This document shows positions 9,745 through 21,462 of a stretch of 64,000 bases of DNA, piece by piece. The stretch lies in assembly GCF_005876985.1 (NCBI RefSeq), contig NZ_VAHD01000005.1:1-64000 (forward strand), in the 5' to 3' direction. The notes under the pieces were generated by a model. That model was not told where the DNA came from, did no database searches, and worked only from the letters and a program-made list of their open reading frames with translations. A program made the position numbers and the translations under genes. Position 1 is the stretch's first letter, and each line of letters opens with the position of its first letter. The stretch comes from Rhodoferax bucti. GTDB lineage: Bacteria; Pseudomonadota; Gammaproteobacteria; Burkholderiales; Burkholderiaceae_C.

Positions 9745-9767
9745 GCACCTCTTGATTGGAACTCTCC

Positions 9768-11129
9768 ATGCCGCCTGACGCCCACCTGCCCACACCCCCC
9801 GCCAGCCCGCCGGAGCCGGTGTCGTTCTGGCAGGCCTTGTTGTTTTGGTGGAAGTTGGGTTTCATCAGCTTTGGCGGGCCGGCCGGCCAGATTGCCATCA
9901 TGCATACCGAGTTGGTGGAGCGCCGGCGCTGGATTTCAGAAAAGCGTTTTTTGCACGCGCTCAACTATTGCATGGTGCTGCCCGGCCCCGAGGCCCAGCA
10001 GCTGGCCACCTACATCGGTTGGCTGATGCACCGCACCTGGGGCGGCGTGGTAGCTGGTGCGCTGTTTGTGCTGCCGTCGCTGGCGATTTTGATTGGCTTG
10101 TCGTGGGTGTACATCGCCTTCGGGCAGGTGGCGTGGGTGGCGGGCTTGTTTTATGGCATCAAGCCGGCGGTGACGGCTATCGTGGTGCATGCGGCGCACC
10201 GCATCGGCTCGCGGGCGCTCAAGCACAACGCGCTGTGGCTGGTGGCGGTGGCATCGTTTGTGGCCATCTTTGCCTTGAATGTGCCATTTCCGGTGATCGT
10301 GCTGGCGGCTGCACTGGTGGGTTACGCCGGTGGCCGGTGGGCGCCGCAGTGGTTCCGGGCTGGTGGCGGGCATGGTGCGGCAGACAAGTCGTTTGGTGCT
10401 GCCCTGCTGGATGACCACACCCCCACGCCGCCCCATGCGCAGTTCCGCTGGAGCCGGCTGGCCTGCGTGTGCGCGGTGGGGCTGGCGCTGTGGGCGCTGC
10501 CCATGGCCGGCCTGGCGCTGGCGTATGGCTGGCAGCACACCCTGACACAAATGGGCTGGTTCTTCACCAAGGCCGCCTTGCTCACCTTTGGCGGTGCGTA
10601 TGCGGTGCTGCCCTATGTGTACCAAGGGGCGGTGGAGAGCTTTGCCTGGCTCAACCCCACCCAAATGATGGACGGGCTGGCCCTCGGGGAAACCACCCCG
10701 GGGCCGCTGATCATGGTGGTGGCGTTTGTCGGCTTTGTGGGGGGCTATACCAAAGCGGTGTTCGGGCCGGACAGCCTGTTTCTGGCCGGTGCCATGGCTG
10801 CGTGCGTGGTGACCTGGTTCACGTTTTTGCCGTCGTTTGTATTCATCCTGGCCGGAGGCCCGGTGGTGGAGAGCACCCACAAGCAGCTCAAATTCACAGC
10901 GCCTCTCACGGCCATCACGGCAGCGGTGGTGGGGGTGATTGTCAATCTGACCCTGTTCTTCGGCTACCACGTGCTTTGGCCCCAGGGCTTTGCCGGGCGC
11001 TTTGACGCGGTGTCGGCGTTGATTGCGGTGGCAGCCGGCGTCGCCCTGTTCCGCTACAAGCGCAATGTGATGCACGTGATTGCCGCGTGCGCACTGCTGG
11101 GGCTGGCCAGCAGCATGGTGGCGCGCTAA
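9768..11129 (+). CDS. chrA: Chromate transporter (CHR family)
   Basis: A 453-residue polytopic inner-membrane protein with the duplicated CHR arrangement. The first half has [33 protein letters not shown] and the second half mirrors it ([26 protein letters not shown], then [15 protein letters not shown]). ChrA proteins export chromate by antiport. The ATG at 9768 is chosen over an in-frame TTG at 9756. No chrB or other chromate gene is adjacent, so induction by chromate is not shown. Its stop overlaps the convergent exporter gene by four bases. Confidence 0.92.
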   Translation: MPPDAHLPTPPASPPEPVSFWQALLFWWKLGFISFGGPAGQIAIMHTELVERRRWISEKRFLHALNYCMVLPGPEAQQLATYIGWLMHRTWGGVVAGALFVLPSLAILIGLSWVYIAFGQVAWVAGLFYGIKPAVTAIVVHAAHRIGSRALKHNALWLVAVASFVAIFALNVPFPVIVLAAALVGYAGGRWAPQWFRAGGGHGAADKSFGAALLDDHTPTPPHAQFRWSRLACVCAVGLALWALPMAGLALAYGWQHTLTQMGWFFTKAALLTFGGAYAVLPYVYQGAVESFAWLNPTQMMDGLALGETTPGPLIMVVAFVGFVGGYTKAVFGPDSLFLAGAMAACVVTWFTFLPSFVFILAGGPVVESTHKQLKFTAPLTAITAAVVGVIVNLTLFFGYHVLWPQGFAGRFDAVSALIAVAAGVALFRYKRNVMHVIAACALLGLASSMVAR

Positions 11130-12331
11130 GCCTTGGGGCTGGCGGCGTGCCGCCACATCCACAGTACGGCGCCGCCTATCAAGCCCATGCCCAGCACCAG
11201 CGCCGTGATCACGCCGCGCGCATCGGCACCCTGTGCGCCCAGGCCCACGGCCAGGCCGGCCAGGGGCTGGGTGAGGTTGTTAAGCAACACCACCACGCCG
11301 CTGGTTTTGCCGAAGTCTTGCGGCGGAATGATGCGTTGGCGCCCGGCACGGATGTAGACGCTGAACATCTTGTCAAACCCGATCACCAGCAAAAAGCCCA
11401 GCGCATAGATCCCGGGGTGCACGGCCCACGCCGTCATCAGACCGCCGGCAAACAGCAGGGTGTAGGACCACACGCCCAGCGCATGGCCGCGCCAGTGCAC
11501 GCGCGCAACCCAGGCCAACACCAGCACGGTGACCACCGCGCCAGCGGTTTGCAGTTGTGCATACGCCGCATCGCTTTGGCCCAACATGCCGGTCACCATG
11601 GCCGCCACCGTGGCCTGCGTCACGCCGACCACGAGGTTCACCCCGGCGGCCAGGGCAATCAGGGGTTTGAGACCGGGGAGGTGGGCAATGTGTTGCAGTG
11701 CGGTCCCCAGCGGCACCCACCAAGACTCCCCCTGCGTGTGCTGCCCTTGGGGTAGAGGGCCCGTGTGCTGGCGCTGCCACCAGGCGAGCCCTGCATCTGC
11801 CGCCACAAACAGCAAGGCGCTGCAGCCCAGGACCCCTTGCCAGGGCCATAGCGCCAAAGCCGCTGCGGCCACGACCGGCCCTGCCACCATGCCGAGCTGG
11901 TCGGCGATTTGCGCATGGGCAAGCACCCGCTCAAACCGTTCGCCAGGAAAGATGTGGGGCAGTAGCACTTCGCGCGCCATCACGCCCTGGGTGGTGAACA
12001 CGCCACAGGCGGCAGACACCAGCACCAGCGCCACTAAGGCCGCATGCTGCGCTAGCGCAAAACCTGCCGCCAGCCCTGCGATGCAGCTCAGCGCCCGCAA
12101 GGCCTGGCTCTGGCGCAGCAGGCGCATGGGCGGTCGCCGGTCGCTCAGCACCCCGCAAACGGGGAAGGCGACAAAGCGGGTCAATGTCTCCACAAAAAAG
12201 GCAACCCCGGTCCACGACGCGCTGCCTGTTTGCTGGTACACCACCAGCGGCACCAGAAACAGCAAGACCTGATCCGCCAAGCGGGAGAGTAGTAGCGAGC
12301 CGTAAAAACTGAGGTGGTGGGAGCGGGGCAT
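11126..12331 (-). CDS. Major facilitator superfamily exporter, substrate unknown
   Basis: A 401-residue, roughly 12-helix inner-membrane protein of the drug/lipophile exporter type. The N-terminus SFYGSLLLSRLADQVLLFLVPLVV and the loop FPVCGVLSDRRPPMRLLRQSQ (the MFS motif between helices 2 and 3) place it in MFS. Nothing identifies a substrate. It is transcribed convergently with chrA (tail overlap 4 bp) and divergently from liuR. The LiuR-type palindrome at 12429 lies in the divergent gap, so it could share that control. Confidence 0.75.
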   Translation of the reverse strand: MPRSHHLSFYGSLLLSRLADQVLLFLVPLVVYQQTGSASWTGVAFFVETLTRFVAFPVCGVLSDRRPPMRLLRQSQALRALSCIAGLAAGFALAQHAALVALVLVSAACGVFTTQGVMAREVLLPHIFPGERFERVLAHAQIADQLGMVAGPVVAAAALALWPWQGVLGCSALLFVAADAGLAWWQRQHTGPLPQGQHTQGESWWVPLGTALQHIAHLPGLKPLIALAAGVNLVVGVTQATVAAMVTGMLGQSDAAYAQLQTAGAVVTVLVLAWVARVHWRGHALGVWSYTLLFAGGLMTAWAVHPGIYALGFLLVIGFDKMFSVYIRAGRQRIIPPQDFGKTSGVVVLLNNLTQPLAGLAVGLGAQGADARGVITALVLGMGLIGGAVLWMWRHAASPKA

Positions 12332-12428
12332 GGCAGCACTCTAGCGCGGCAAAGGCCGTTTGGTGTGTGCCGGCGGGGCGCGGGAGCGGCGTTCTGGTTT
12401 AGTAACCCGCTTTTCTTTTGCTTCATAA

Positions 12429-12450
12429 TTGACGTTTACGTAAACGTCAA
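12429..12450. promoter_or_regulatory. LiuR-type operator, perfect 22-bp palindrome
   Basis: A perfect palindrome with half-site TTGACGTTTAC lies 33 bases before the liuR ATG, in the gap shared with the divergent exporter. The identical 22 bp occurs at 26744-26765 before a thiolase gene. The sequence resembles the ACGTAAACGT-type site described for the MerR-family regulator LiuR, so autoregulation is expected. Binding is inferred. Confidence 0.85.
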
Positions 12451-12482
12451 CTTTTCAGGCCTGCCAAGCCCCCGAATTCACC

Positions 12483-12944
12483 ATGAGCACCACCTACAGC
12501 ATCAGCGATCTGGCCAAAGAGTTTGACCTGACCACCCGCGCCATCCGCTTTTATGAAGATCTGGGGCTGCTGCAACCCGAGCGCACCGGCCCCGGCGGCC
12601 GCAACCGGGTGTACAGCGGGCGGGACCGCACCCGCCTCAAGCTCACGTTGCGGGCCAAGCGCCTGGGCCTGAGCCTGACGGAGGCCAAAGACATCATTGA
12701 GATGTACGACAGCCCGCGCGACACCGGCGCACAGTTGCAAAAGTTTCTGGACGTTCTGGCCGCCCACCGCAAGCAGGTGGAAGAACAAATGGCCGACCTG
12801 CAAGCCAACCTGGACGAGATCAAGGTGCACCAGCGTGAGGCCAAGGCCTTGCTCGCCAAGAGTGAACTCAAGATCAGCAAACCGGTCGCCAAGGCCCTGG
12901 CTACCAAGCCCGCAGCCAAAGCGGTCGGCAAAAAGGCGGCATAA
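12483..12944 (+). CDS. liuR: MerR-family regulator of leucine/isovalerate degradation
   Basis: A 153-residue MerR-type DNA-binding protein. The winged helix-turn-helix is at residues 5-72 (YSISDLAKEFDLTTRAIRFYEDLGLL), followed by a coiled coil at about 80-125. There is no C-terminal effector domain, and the tail is Lys/Ala-rich. It is next to isovaleryl-CoA dehydrogenase and carries a palindromic operator upstream, as known for LiuR, which represses the liu genes until branched-chain acyl-CoA intermediates accumulate. The coiled coil lacks the metal-binding Cys pattern of MerR/CueR-type sensors. Confidence 0.88.
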   Translation: MSTTYSISDLAKEFDLTTRAIRFYEDLGLLQPERTGPGGRNRVYSGRDRTRLKLTLRAKRLGLSLTEAKDIIEMYDSPRDTGAQLQKFLDVLAAHRKQVEEQMADLQANLDEIKVHQREAKALLAKSELKISKPVAKALATKPAAKAVGKKAA

Positions 12945-13010
12945 GGGCTGCATAGAGGCCCTGCGCGTCACTGCGCTTTCACACAGACACACTACAACGA
13001 GGAGACCACC

Positions 13011-14192
13011 ATGAGCAACCTGCCCGGACTGAACTACCAACTCGGCGAAGACATTGACGCCCTGCGCGATGCCGTGCGCGAGTTCGCCCAAGCCGAAATC
13101 GCCCCCCGTGCCGCTGAGATCGACCGCACTGACCAATTTCCCATGGACCTGTGGCGCAAGATGGGCGACCTGGGCGTGCTCGGCATCACCGTGGGCGAGG
13201 AATATGGTGGCGCCAACATGGGCTACCTGGCCCACATGGTGGCCATGGAAGAAATCAGCCGTGCCAGCGCCTCGGTGGGCCTGAGCTATGGTGCGCACAG
13301 CAACCTGTGCGTGAACCAGATCAAGCGCAACGGCACACCCGAACAGCGTGCTAAGTACCTGCCCAAACTCATCACCGGCGAGCACGTGGGTGCATTGGCC
13401 ATGAGTGAGCCCGGCGCCGGCAGCGATGTGCTGAGCATGAAGCTCAAGGCCGAAGACAAAGGCGGCTACTACCTGCTCAACGGCAACAAGATGTGGATCA
13501 CCAACGGTCCGGATGCGGATACCTTGGTGGTCTATGCCAAGAGCGAGCCCGAGCTGGGCGCGCGTGGAGTGACCGCTTTCCTGATCGAAAAGTCCATGCC
13601 CGGCTTCAGCATTGCGCAAAAGCTGGACAAACTGGGCATGCGCGGTAGCCACACCGGCGAGCTGGTGTTCAACAACGTGGAAGTGCCGCTGGCCAACGTG
13701 TTGGGGCAAGTCAATGGCGGCGCCAAGGTGCTGATGAGCGGCCTGGACTACGAGCGCGCGGTGCTCTCCGGCGGGCCGCTGGGCATCATGCAGGCGGTGA
13801 TGGACAACGTGATTCCCTACATCCACGACCGCAAGCAGTTCGGCCAAAGCATCGGCGAGTTCCAGCTGATCCAGGGCAAGGTGGCAGATATGTACACCGT
13901 GCTGCAAGCCGGCCGGGCCTTTGCCTACACCGTGGCGAAGAATCTGGACTTGCTGGGCGCGGAGCATGTGCGCCAGGTCCGCAAGGATTGCGCTTCCGTG
14001 ATTTTGTGGACGGCCGAGAAGGCCACCTGGATGGCGGGCGAGGGCGTGCAGATTTTCGGTGGCAATGGCTACATCAACGAGTACCCGCTGGGGCGCTTGT
14101 GGCGCGATGCCAAGTTGTATGAAATCGGGGCGGGTACCAGTGAGATCCGCCGCATGCTCATCGGACGGGAGCTGTTCGCTGAGACAATGTGA
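13011..14192 (+). CDS. liuA: Isovaleryl-CoA dehydrogenase
   Basis: A 393-residue FAD-dependent acyl-CoA dehydrogenase oxidising isovaleryl-CoA to 3-methylcrotonyl-CoA in leucine degradation. The catalytic base is E248 in [20 protein letters not shown], at the position characteristic of isovaleryl-CoA dehydrogenases rather than the C-terminal Glu of short-chain enzymes. FAD motifs [10 protein letters not shown] and WITNGPDAD are intact. A strong Shine-Dalgarno (AACGAGGAG) precedes the ATG. It is 66 bases after liuR, probably on the same transcript. The next steps, liuB-liuC-liuD, lie 23 kb away at 37007. Confidence 0.95.
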   Translation: MSNLPGLNYQLGEDIDALRDAVREFAQAEIAPRAAEIDRTDQFPMDLWRKMGDLGVLGITVGEEYGGANMGYLAHMVAMEEISRASASVGLSYGAHSNLCVNQIKRNGTPEQRAKYLPKLITGEHVGALAMSEPGAGSDVLSMKLKAEDKGGYYLLNGNKMWITNGPDADTLVVYAKSEPELGARGVTAFLIEKSMPGFSIAQKLDKLGMRGSHTGELVFNNVEVPLANVLGQVNGGAKVLMSGLDYERAVLSGGPLGIMQAVMDNVIPYIHDRKQFGQSIGEFQLIQGKVADMYTVLQAGRAFAYTVAKNLDLLGAEHVRQVRKDCASVILWTAEKATWMAGEGVQIFGGNGYINEYPLGRLWRDAKLYEIGAGTSEIRRMLIGRELFAETM

Positions 14193-14197
14193 GGCTT

Positions 14198-16201
14198 ATG
14201 AAACATGCCATTGCCCGCACCCTGACCACACTCCTCCATGGCGCCCTGCGCGGCCTGATGCGCGCGTGGGTGCTCATCGTGCCCCTGGTGGTGGCGCTGA
14301 GTGTGATTCGCTGGGGGCAACTGGCATATTTCTGGCCGCAGGGCTACCAAGCCCCTGGCAGCGATGTGGCAGCGGTGGCGCTGCAGGGTTTCCGGTTTGA
14401 CCTGAAGGTCAGCGCGATCGCCGGCTTTCTGTTGCTTCTGGTGTTGCCCTGGGTTTCCGGCCGGGTGCAGGGGCGGGTGGTGGCAGGGCTGGCATTGCTG
14501 TATGTGATGCTCTCGCTGGTCAACCTGCATTACTTCGGGTTTTATAAAACGCCTATCGACTCCCTGGTTTTCGGGATCGCGGAGGACGACACCTCAGCTG
14601 TGCTCAAGACGATTTGGCACGACTTCCCGGTGGTGTGGACGCTGTTGCTGGCGGCGGCCCTGACCTGGGGCTCGGTGGCTTTGCACCGGGGGCTGGTGCG
14701 CCGTATCCAGCCGGACACGCTGCTGCACACTCGCCACGCTGTGGTCAAGCTGGTGGTGGTAATCGTGGCCTTGTTTGCGCTGCTGTTTGCGGGCAAAGGC
14801 ACGGTGCGGCAGATGGCCTTGCAGCGCCAGCACTTGACGGTGACTACCTCCCAGTTCCTCAACGACATGGTGCCCAACGGCGTCATCGCCCTCAAATATG
14901 CGTGGGACAGCCGCTCGGAGTCCCAAAACCTGGCGGACCCGAACGTGGGCGTCAAAGCCATGGGCTTCCGCTCCCCGCTGGCCGCTGCCGAGGCGCTGGG
15001 CTTGCCGCACGACGACGATGCGCAAGTCAAGGCCGCGCTCTTCGCGCACGAGGCCTTGCCTGCGGGGGCTACCAAAAAGAACCTCGTGTTTTTTCTGATG
15101 GAGTCGTGGAGTGCCGAGCCACTGCTCTACCAGTCGCCCCAGTTTGATGTGATGGGCCGCTTGGCGCCCACGCTGGAGCGGGCTTGCCACTTCAAAAACT
15201 TTGACTCTGCGCACGCGGGCACCCACCCGTCGCTGGAAGCCATTTTGTATTCCACCCCCATCACGCCGCTCACGCTGGGCGATGCGGGGCGCCGGCCGAT
15301 TCCGTGGGCGGTGGCGAATGTGGCCAAGCAGGCGGGTTACCAAACGCTGTTTCTCACTTCCGGCCGTGCCGGGTGGCGTGACCTGAACCGCGTGCTCAAG
15401 GTACAAGGCTTTGACGAGGTGGTGGACGCCAACAACCTCAAAGAGGCTTACCCCGAAGCCACGCTGGGCATCTGGGGCGTGTGGGACAGCTACATCTTCA
15501 AGTACCTGAAAAAGCGCATGGCCGCCCAGCCGGCGGACAAGCCCTTGATGGTGTTTGTGCTCACCATGACCAACCACCCGCCGTACGACCTGCCACCGGA
15601 CTACCAGCGCGTGCCGCGCGACATGAGCCTGTGGAAAGGGGAAGCGAGTTCAGAAACCCTGATTCCCAACCTGGACACCTATCACTACGCCACTGACCAG
15701 CTGGGTGGATTTATCCAGGATTTTCAGAAAACTCCGCAGTTTGCCCACACCATTCTGGCTGCCACGGGCGACCACAATGTGCGCTCCTTCGGCGTGTATG
15801 CCGAGGCCAGTCGCCGCCACTTGGTACGCAAGGTACCGTTTGTGATCTGGGGCGACAAGTTGCAATGCGGCAACCAGCAAACCCTGCCCGCCAGCCACCG
15901 CGACATGTTCACCACCCTGTTCCCCTTGGCGGGTGTCGATGCCGGCTACATCAACGCCGGGCGCAATCTGCTCAAGCCGCTACCCGCGCAGCCTGACCCG
16001 ATGAATGCGCCGCGCGCCATGTTTTTCACCGGCGAGGCGCGCAATGCGCAAGGCATGTGGCAGCTGGGCAACCCCAAGTCATTCGTGTGCACCTCGGCCA
16101 CGCCGCAGACGCAATGCGAGTTCAATGCCCTGGACGACCAGCAGGAACGTGCCCGGTACGCACTGCTGGACTGGAATGTGCGCACCTCGCTTCATAAATA
16201 A
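14198..16201 (+). CDS. LTA synthase-like sulfatase (alkaline phosphatase superfamily) membrane enzyme
   Basis: A 667-residue inner-membrane protein. About five N-terminal helices (residues 1-190) are followed by a periplasmic sulfatase-fold domain. Metal and nucleophile motifs are visible: FFLMESWSAEPL, the threonine nucleophile T342 in HAGTHPSLEAIL, and ATGDHNVRSFG near the C-terminus. Related proteins transfer phosphoglycerol or phosphoethanolamine to glycans or lipids; Gram-negative homologues act in osmoregulated glucan or lipid A decoration. The substrate is unknown. The ATG at 14198 is preferred over a GTG at 14189 that overlaps the liuA stop. It is followed 9 bases later by the carbonic anhydrase gene. 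Confidence 0.82.
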   Translation: MKHAIARTLTTLLHGALRGLMRAWVLIVPLVVALSVIRWGQLAYFWPQGYQAPGSDVAAVALQGFRFDLKVSAIAGFLLLLVLPWVSGRVQGRVVAGLALLYVMLSLVNLHYFGFYKTPIDSLVFGIAEDDTSAVLKTIWHDFPVVWTLLLAAALTWGSVALHRGLVRRIQPDTLLHTRHAVVKLVVVIVALFALLFAGKGTVRQMALQRQHLTVTTSQFLNDMVPNGVIALKYAWDSRSESQNLADPNVGVKAMGFRSPLAAAEALGLPHDDDAQVKAALFAHEALPAGATKKNLVFFLMESWSAEPLLYQSPQFDVMGRLAPTLERACHFKNFDSAHAGTHPSLEAILYSTPITPLTLGDAGRRPIPWAVANVAKQAGYQTLFLTSGRAGWRDLNRVLKVQGFDEVVDANNLKEAYPEATLGIWGVWDSYIFKYLKKRMAAQPADKPLMVFVLTMTNHPPYDLPPDYQRVPRDMSLWKGEASSETLIPNLDTYHYATDQLGGFIQDFQKTPQFAHTILAATGDHNVRSFGVYAEASRRHLVRKVPFVIWGDKLQCGNQQTLPASHRDMFTTLFPLAGVDAGYINAGRNLLKPLPAQPDPMNAPRAMFFTGEARNAQGMWQLGNPKSFVCTSATPQTQCEFNALDDQQERARYALLDWNVRTSLHK

Positions 16202-16210
16202 TCACGCCCT

Positions 16211-16879
16211 ATGACTGACAAACTCAACGACCTTTTTTCCAGCAACCGCGCATGGGCCGCCGAGATGGAGCGCACCCGCCCCGGCTTCTTTACCGGGTTG
16301 GCCAACCAGCAAAAGCCCAAGTACATGTGGATCGGCTGCTCCGACAGCCGGGTGCCTGCCAACGAAATCATCGGCTTGGCGCCGGGGGAAATCTTTGTGC
16401 ACCGTAACGTGGCCAACGTGGTGGTGCATTCGGACCTGAATGCTTTGTCCACCATCCAGTTCGCGGTGGAGCGGCTCAAGGTTAAGCACATCATGGTCGT
16501 GGGCCACTACGGTTGCTCGGGCGTGCAGGCCGCGCTGGAAGGCGCTCGCATCGGCCTGGCCGACAATTGGTTGCGCCATATCCAGGACGTGCGGGACCGC
16601 CACCGCGACATCCTGGACGCCATTCCCGACCACGGCAAAGCCGCTGCGCTGTGCGAGCTGAACGCGATTGAGCAAGTGATCAACGTGGCCCAAAGCACCG
16701 TGTTGCAAGACGCTTGGGCTGCGCAGCAGGAGGTCACGCTGCACGGCTGGGTGTACGGTGTGCACGACGGCTTGGTGCAAGACCTGCACATGACGGTGGG
16801 CCGGGGCGACGACCTGGAGCAGCTGTACCGCGAAGCCATCTCCGGCGTGCGCCTCATGCCGCGCATGCAGCGTTCTTGA
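16211..16879 (+). CDS. can: Beta-class carbonic anhydrase
   Basis: A 222-residue zinc enzyme interconverting CO2 and bicarbonate in the cytoplasm, which supplies carboxylases such as the biotin enzymes encoded further on. Zinc ligands C43, H99 and C102 are clear in GCSDSRVPANEI and GHYGCSG, with the D45/R47 dyad, nearly the same numbering as E. coli Can. Its length matches the family. It sits between the sulfatase gene and a family A repeat that separates it from aceK. Confidence 0.95.
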   Translation: MTDKLNDLFSSNRAWAAEMERTRPGFFTGLANQQKPKYMWIGCSDSRVPANEIIGLAPGEIFVHRNVANVVVHSDLNALSTIQFAVERLKVKHIMVVGHYGCSGVQAALEGARIGLADNWLRHIQDVRDRHRDILDAIPDHGKAAALCELNAIEQVINVAQSTVLQDAWAAQQEVTLHGWVYGVHDGLVQDLHMTVGRGDDLEQLYREAISGVRLMPRMQRS

Positions 16880-16880
16880 T

Positions 16881-16935
16881 CAAATAGGCCTCTGGCGCCC
16901 GTGAAATATGCGCGAGCAGCTATCAAAACCATAGT
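16881..16935 (-). repeat. Family A dispersed repeat, intergenic can-aceK
   Basis: One of the best-preserved copies: CAAATAGGCCTCTGGCGCCC, then ATATGCGCGAGCAGCTATC and AAAACCATAGT. It is fully intergenic, starting one base after the can stop codon and ending 11 bases before aceK, so its right end could influence aceK translation initiation. It serves here as the reference for the coding copies. Confidence 0.85.
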
Positions 16936-16946
16936 AACTGCCGCGC

Positions 16947-18770
16947 ATGTTTCCCACCCGCCTCGACTCCTCGGTTGCCTACGACATTGCGCGGGCGCTG
17001 CTTGATGGCTTCAACCGCCACTACCAGCTCTTTCGCACCGAGAGTGCGCGCGCCAAGCACCGCTTTGAAACCCGCGACTGGCACGGCCAGCAGCGCGCCC
17101 AGCGCGAGCGCATCGAGTTTTACGGCCTGCGGGTGCAGGAGTGCTCGCGCCGGCTGGAGCGCGAGTTCAAAGCGGGCGAGCAGGGCGCGGAGGTGTGGCA
17201 GCAAATCAAGCTGCACTACATCGGGCTCTTGGTCAACCACCACCAGCCCGAGCTGGCCGAGACGTTTTTCAATTCGGTGACCACCCAGATCCTGCACCGC
17301 AGCTACTTTCAGAACGACTTCATCTTTGTACGGCCGGCGGTGAGCACCGAGTACATCGAAAACCTGGACGTGCCCGGCGGGCGGGCGCCCTCGACCTACC
17401 GCTGCTATTACCCCACGCCGGACGACGTACACCCCCAGCTGGTGCGCATGGTGCAGGACTTTGATTTGCGCGTGCCCTTTGAAGACCTGGAGCGCGATGC
17501 CCGCCATGTGCTGGCGGTGATGAACCGCCAGCTGGGCGATGCCAAGCTGCTCGCCAACTTTCAGGTGCAGGTGCTCTCCAATCTGTTTTTTCGCAACAAG
17601 GGTTGCTACATCATCGGCAAGCTCATCAATGGCTACACCGAGGCTGGTTTTGCCTTGCCGGTGCTGCACAGCAAAGAGGGCCGCTTGCGCATCGATGCGG
17701 CGTTGTTCGGGGAGCAGGACCTGCTGCGCCTCTTCAGCTTTGCGCGTGCTTACTTCATGGTGGATATGGAGATTCCCAGCGCCTACGTGCAGTTTTTGCG
17801 CAGCATGATGTCGCGCAAACCCCGCAACGAGCTCTACAACGCGCTGGGGCTGGCCAAGCAGGGCAAGACCCTGTTTTACCGCGACTTTGTGCACCACCTG
17901 CAGCACAGCACCGACAAGTTTCGCATCGCCGCCGGCATCAAGGGCATGGTGATGCTGGTGTTTGACTTGCCGAGCTACCCCTATGTGTTCAAGGTCATCA
18001 AAGACTTTTTTCCCCACCAGAAGGAAACTACCCGCGAGCAGGTCAAGGCCAAATACCAGCTGGTGAAGCAGCACGACCGGGTGGGCCGCATGGCCGATAC
18101 CCTGGACTACGGCGATGTGGCCTTTCCGCGCGAGCGTTTTAGCGAGGAGCTGATTGCCGAGCTGCAGCAGTTTGCGCCCAGCCAGTTGGAAATCAGCGAC
18201 CGCGATGGCGATGGCCACCTGGAGGTCATCCTCAAGCACGTGTACATCGAGCGGCGCATGATCCCGCTCAATATGTACCTGCAAGAGGCGTTTGATGCCG
18301 GGGGCGCCAACCCAGCCAACACCAGCCCGGCTGCCTTGCGCGCACGGGAGCAGATTGCCCGCGCCGTGATTGACTACGGCTACGCCATCAAGGACATGGT
18401 GGCCGCCAATATCTTCCCCGGCGACATGCTGTGGAAAAACTTCGGCATCACCCGCAACAGCCAGGTGGTGTTCTACGACTACGACGAGATCGAATACCTC
18501 ACCGACTGCAACTTCCGCAAGGTGCCTGAGCCGCGCAACGAGGAAGAAGAAATGTCCGGCGAAGTCTGGTACGCCGTGGGCCCGCGCGATGTGTTTCCCG
18601 AAACCTTTGCCCCGTTTCTGCTGGGCAACCCGCTGGTGCGCGATGTGTTTTTGCAATACCACGCCAACCTGCTGGACCCGGCTTTTTGGCAAATGCAAAA
18701 AGAGCGCATTGCGGCGGGCTATGTGCATGATGTGTACCCGTATGAGAAGGACAAGCGGTTCTTGCGTTGA
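16947..18770 (+). CDS. aceK: Isocitrate dehydrogenase kinase/phosphatase
   Basis: A 607-residue bifunctional enzyme that phosphorylates and dephosphorylates isocitrate dehydrogenase, directing carbon to the glyoxylate shunt during growth on acetate or fatty acids. The family pattern is strong: [24 protein letters not shown] (ATP loop), [30 protein letters not shown] and [21 protein letters not shown]. Length fits the family. It is not next to aceBA, the usual enterobacterial partners. This role fits the surrounding leucine and acyl-CoA degradation genes, which yield acetyl-CoA. Confidence 0.96.
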   Translation: MFPTRLDSSVAYDIARALLDGFNRHYQLFRTESARAKHRFETRDWHGQQRAQRERIEFYGLRVQECSRRLEREFKAGEQGAEVWQQIKLHYIGLLVNHHQPELAETFFNSVTTQILHRSYFQNDFIFVRPAVSTEYIENLDVPGGRAPSTYRCYYPTPDDVHPQLVRMVQDFDLRVPFEDLERDARHVLAVMNRQLGDAKLLANFQVQVLSNLFFRNKGCYIIGKLINGYTEAGFALPVLHSKEGRLRIDAALFGEQDLLRLFSFARAYFMVDMEIPSAYVQFLRSMMSRKPRNELYNALGLAKQGKTLFYRDFVHHLQHSTDKFRIAAGIKGMVMLVFDLPSYPYVFKVIKDFFPHQKETTREQVKAKYQLVKQHDRVGRMADTLDYGDVAFPRERFSEELIAELQQFAPSQLEISDRDGDGHLEVILKHVYIERRMIPLNMYLQEAFDAGGANPANTSPAALRAREQIARAVIDYGYAIKDMVAANIFPGDMLWKNFGITRNSQVVFYDYDEIEYLTDCNFRKVPEPRNEEEEMSGEVWYAVGPRDVFPETFAPFLLGNPLVRDVFLQYHANLLDPAFWQMQKERIAAGYVHDVYPYEKDKRFLR

Positions 18771-18797
18771 GGGGCGCAGAACTAGAAGGGGGACTTG

Positions 18798-19319
18798 ATG
18801 AATACGATCATCCGCGTTTTGCTGGCCGGCAGCATTGCTATAGCTTCTTTGGGCGTTCTTGCGCGTCCACCCGATGGAGTTTGGCTTCCTGATTTAGCAC
18901 TCACTCAAGAAAAACTGACTCGAAGTGACCCTGCCAGCTTGGCGAAGATATGCAGCAATATTCGGCGCGATGGCTTCTACTTACTGTCCCTGCTACTCAT
19001 CGTGCAGATTGATGGGGATACATTGCAGGTCCGCAGTGTCGGGGGCGGCCCAAGCCAAACAGCTCATTTGCAGAGTGAGGATACGGAGTCCGGTCGTTTG
19101 CTGTACAGGAGTCTCCCTAATGCGTCTGAGGTGCTTGAGGTCGCGGTCTTGCCGTCCGCAACTGGTTTGATTCAAGTGCATGTCGCACAACGCAACAACC
19201 CTGAGCTGAACTTCCTGTACTGGGTGCCAAAGACCAAAGTGGAAGTTGCGCGGATGGATGCCGATCTGTTGGCGGGTCGTACAGGGATTCTGAGTAGCAT
19301 GGCGACGGTATGTCCCTGA
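18798..19319 (+). CDS. Hypothetical secreted protein
   Basis: A 173-residue protein not recognised as a known family. An N-terminal signal peptide (MNTIIRVLLAGSIAIASLGVLA, cleavage near residue 22) suggests export to the periplasm. There are two cysteines in the mature part (KICSN and the C-terminal TVCP), which could form a disulfide. The ATG at 18798, after AAGGGGG, is preferred over the overlapping TTG at 18795. Base composition is less GC-rich than its neighbours, hinting at a recent or less constrained gene. It lies 27 bases after aceK and may be cotranscribed. Confidence 0.6.
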   Translation: MNTIIRVLLAGSIAIASLGVLARPPDGVWLPDLALTQEKLTRSDPASLAKICSNIRRDGFYLLSLLLIVQIDGDTLQVRSVGGGPSQTAHLQSEDTESGRLLYRSLPNASEVLEVAVLPSATGLIQVHVAQRNNPELNFLYWVPKTKVEVARMDADLLAGRTGILSSMATVCP

Positions 19320-19390
19320 TTTCTCTTCTCCATCAGCTCCATACAGGCGATGTCGTACCAGCTTCTGCACATGTCGTACACTCCGCCCTG

Positions 19391-19475
19391 CCCGGGGTGC
19401 GCAGTGGTTGCGCTGAGATGGATACCAAACCCGTGAACTTGATCTGGTTCATACCAGCGTAAGAAGTGCAGAGCA
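19391..19475 (+). promoter_or_regulatory. TPP riboswitch (THI element)
   Basis: The conserved aptamer elements appear in order: GGGGTGC (P1 side), GCTGAGATGGATACC, ACCCGTGAACTTGATCTGG and ATACCAGCGTAAGAAGTGC. Together they match the thiamine pyrophosphate aptamer. It lies 96 bases upstream of thiC, so TPP should repress the thiCOSG-thiDE operon. Confidence 0.95.
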
Positions 19476-19541
19476 ATGCCCCAGGCCGTGTGCCGTGCGG
19501 GCGGTCTCATTTTGAAGTTTGCGGGGCGGTGGCTTTCTCTG

Positions 19542-21460
<1,919 letters not shown>

Positions 21461-21462
21461 CC

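Noticed and set aside
18825-18866. GCTATAGCTTCTTTGGGCG in the signal peptide region of the hypothetical gene
   Set aside because: Only a short partial match to family A; too weak to call.
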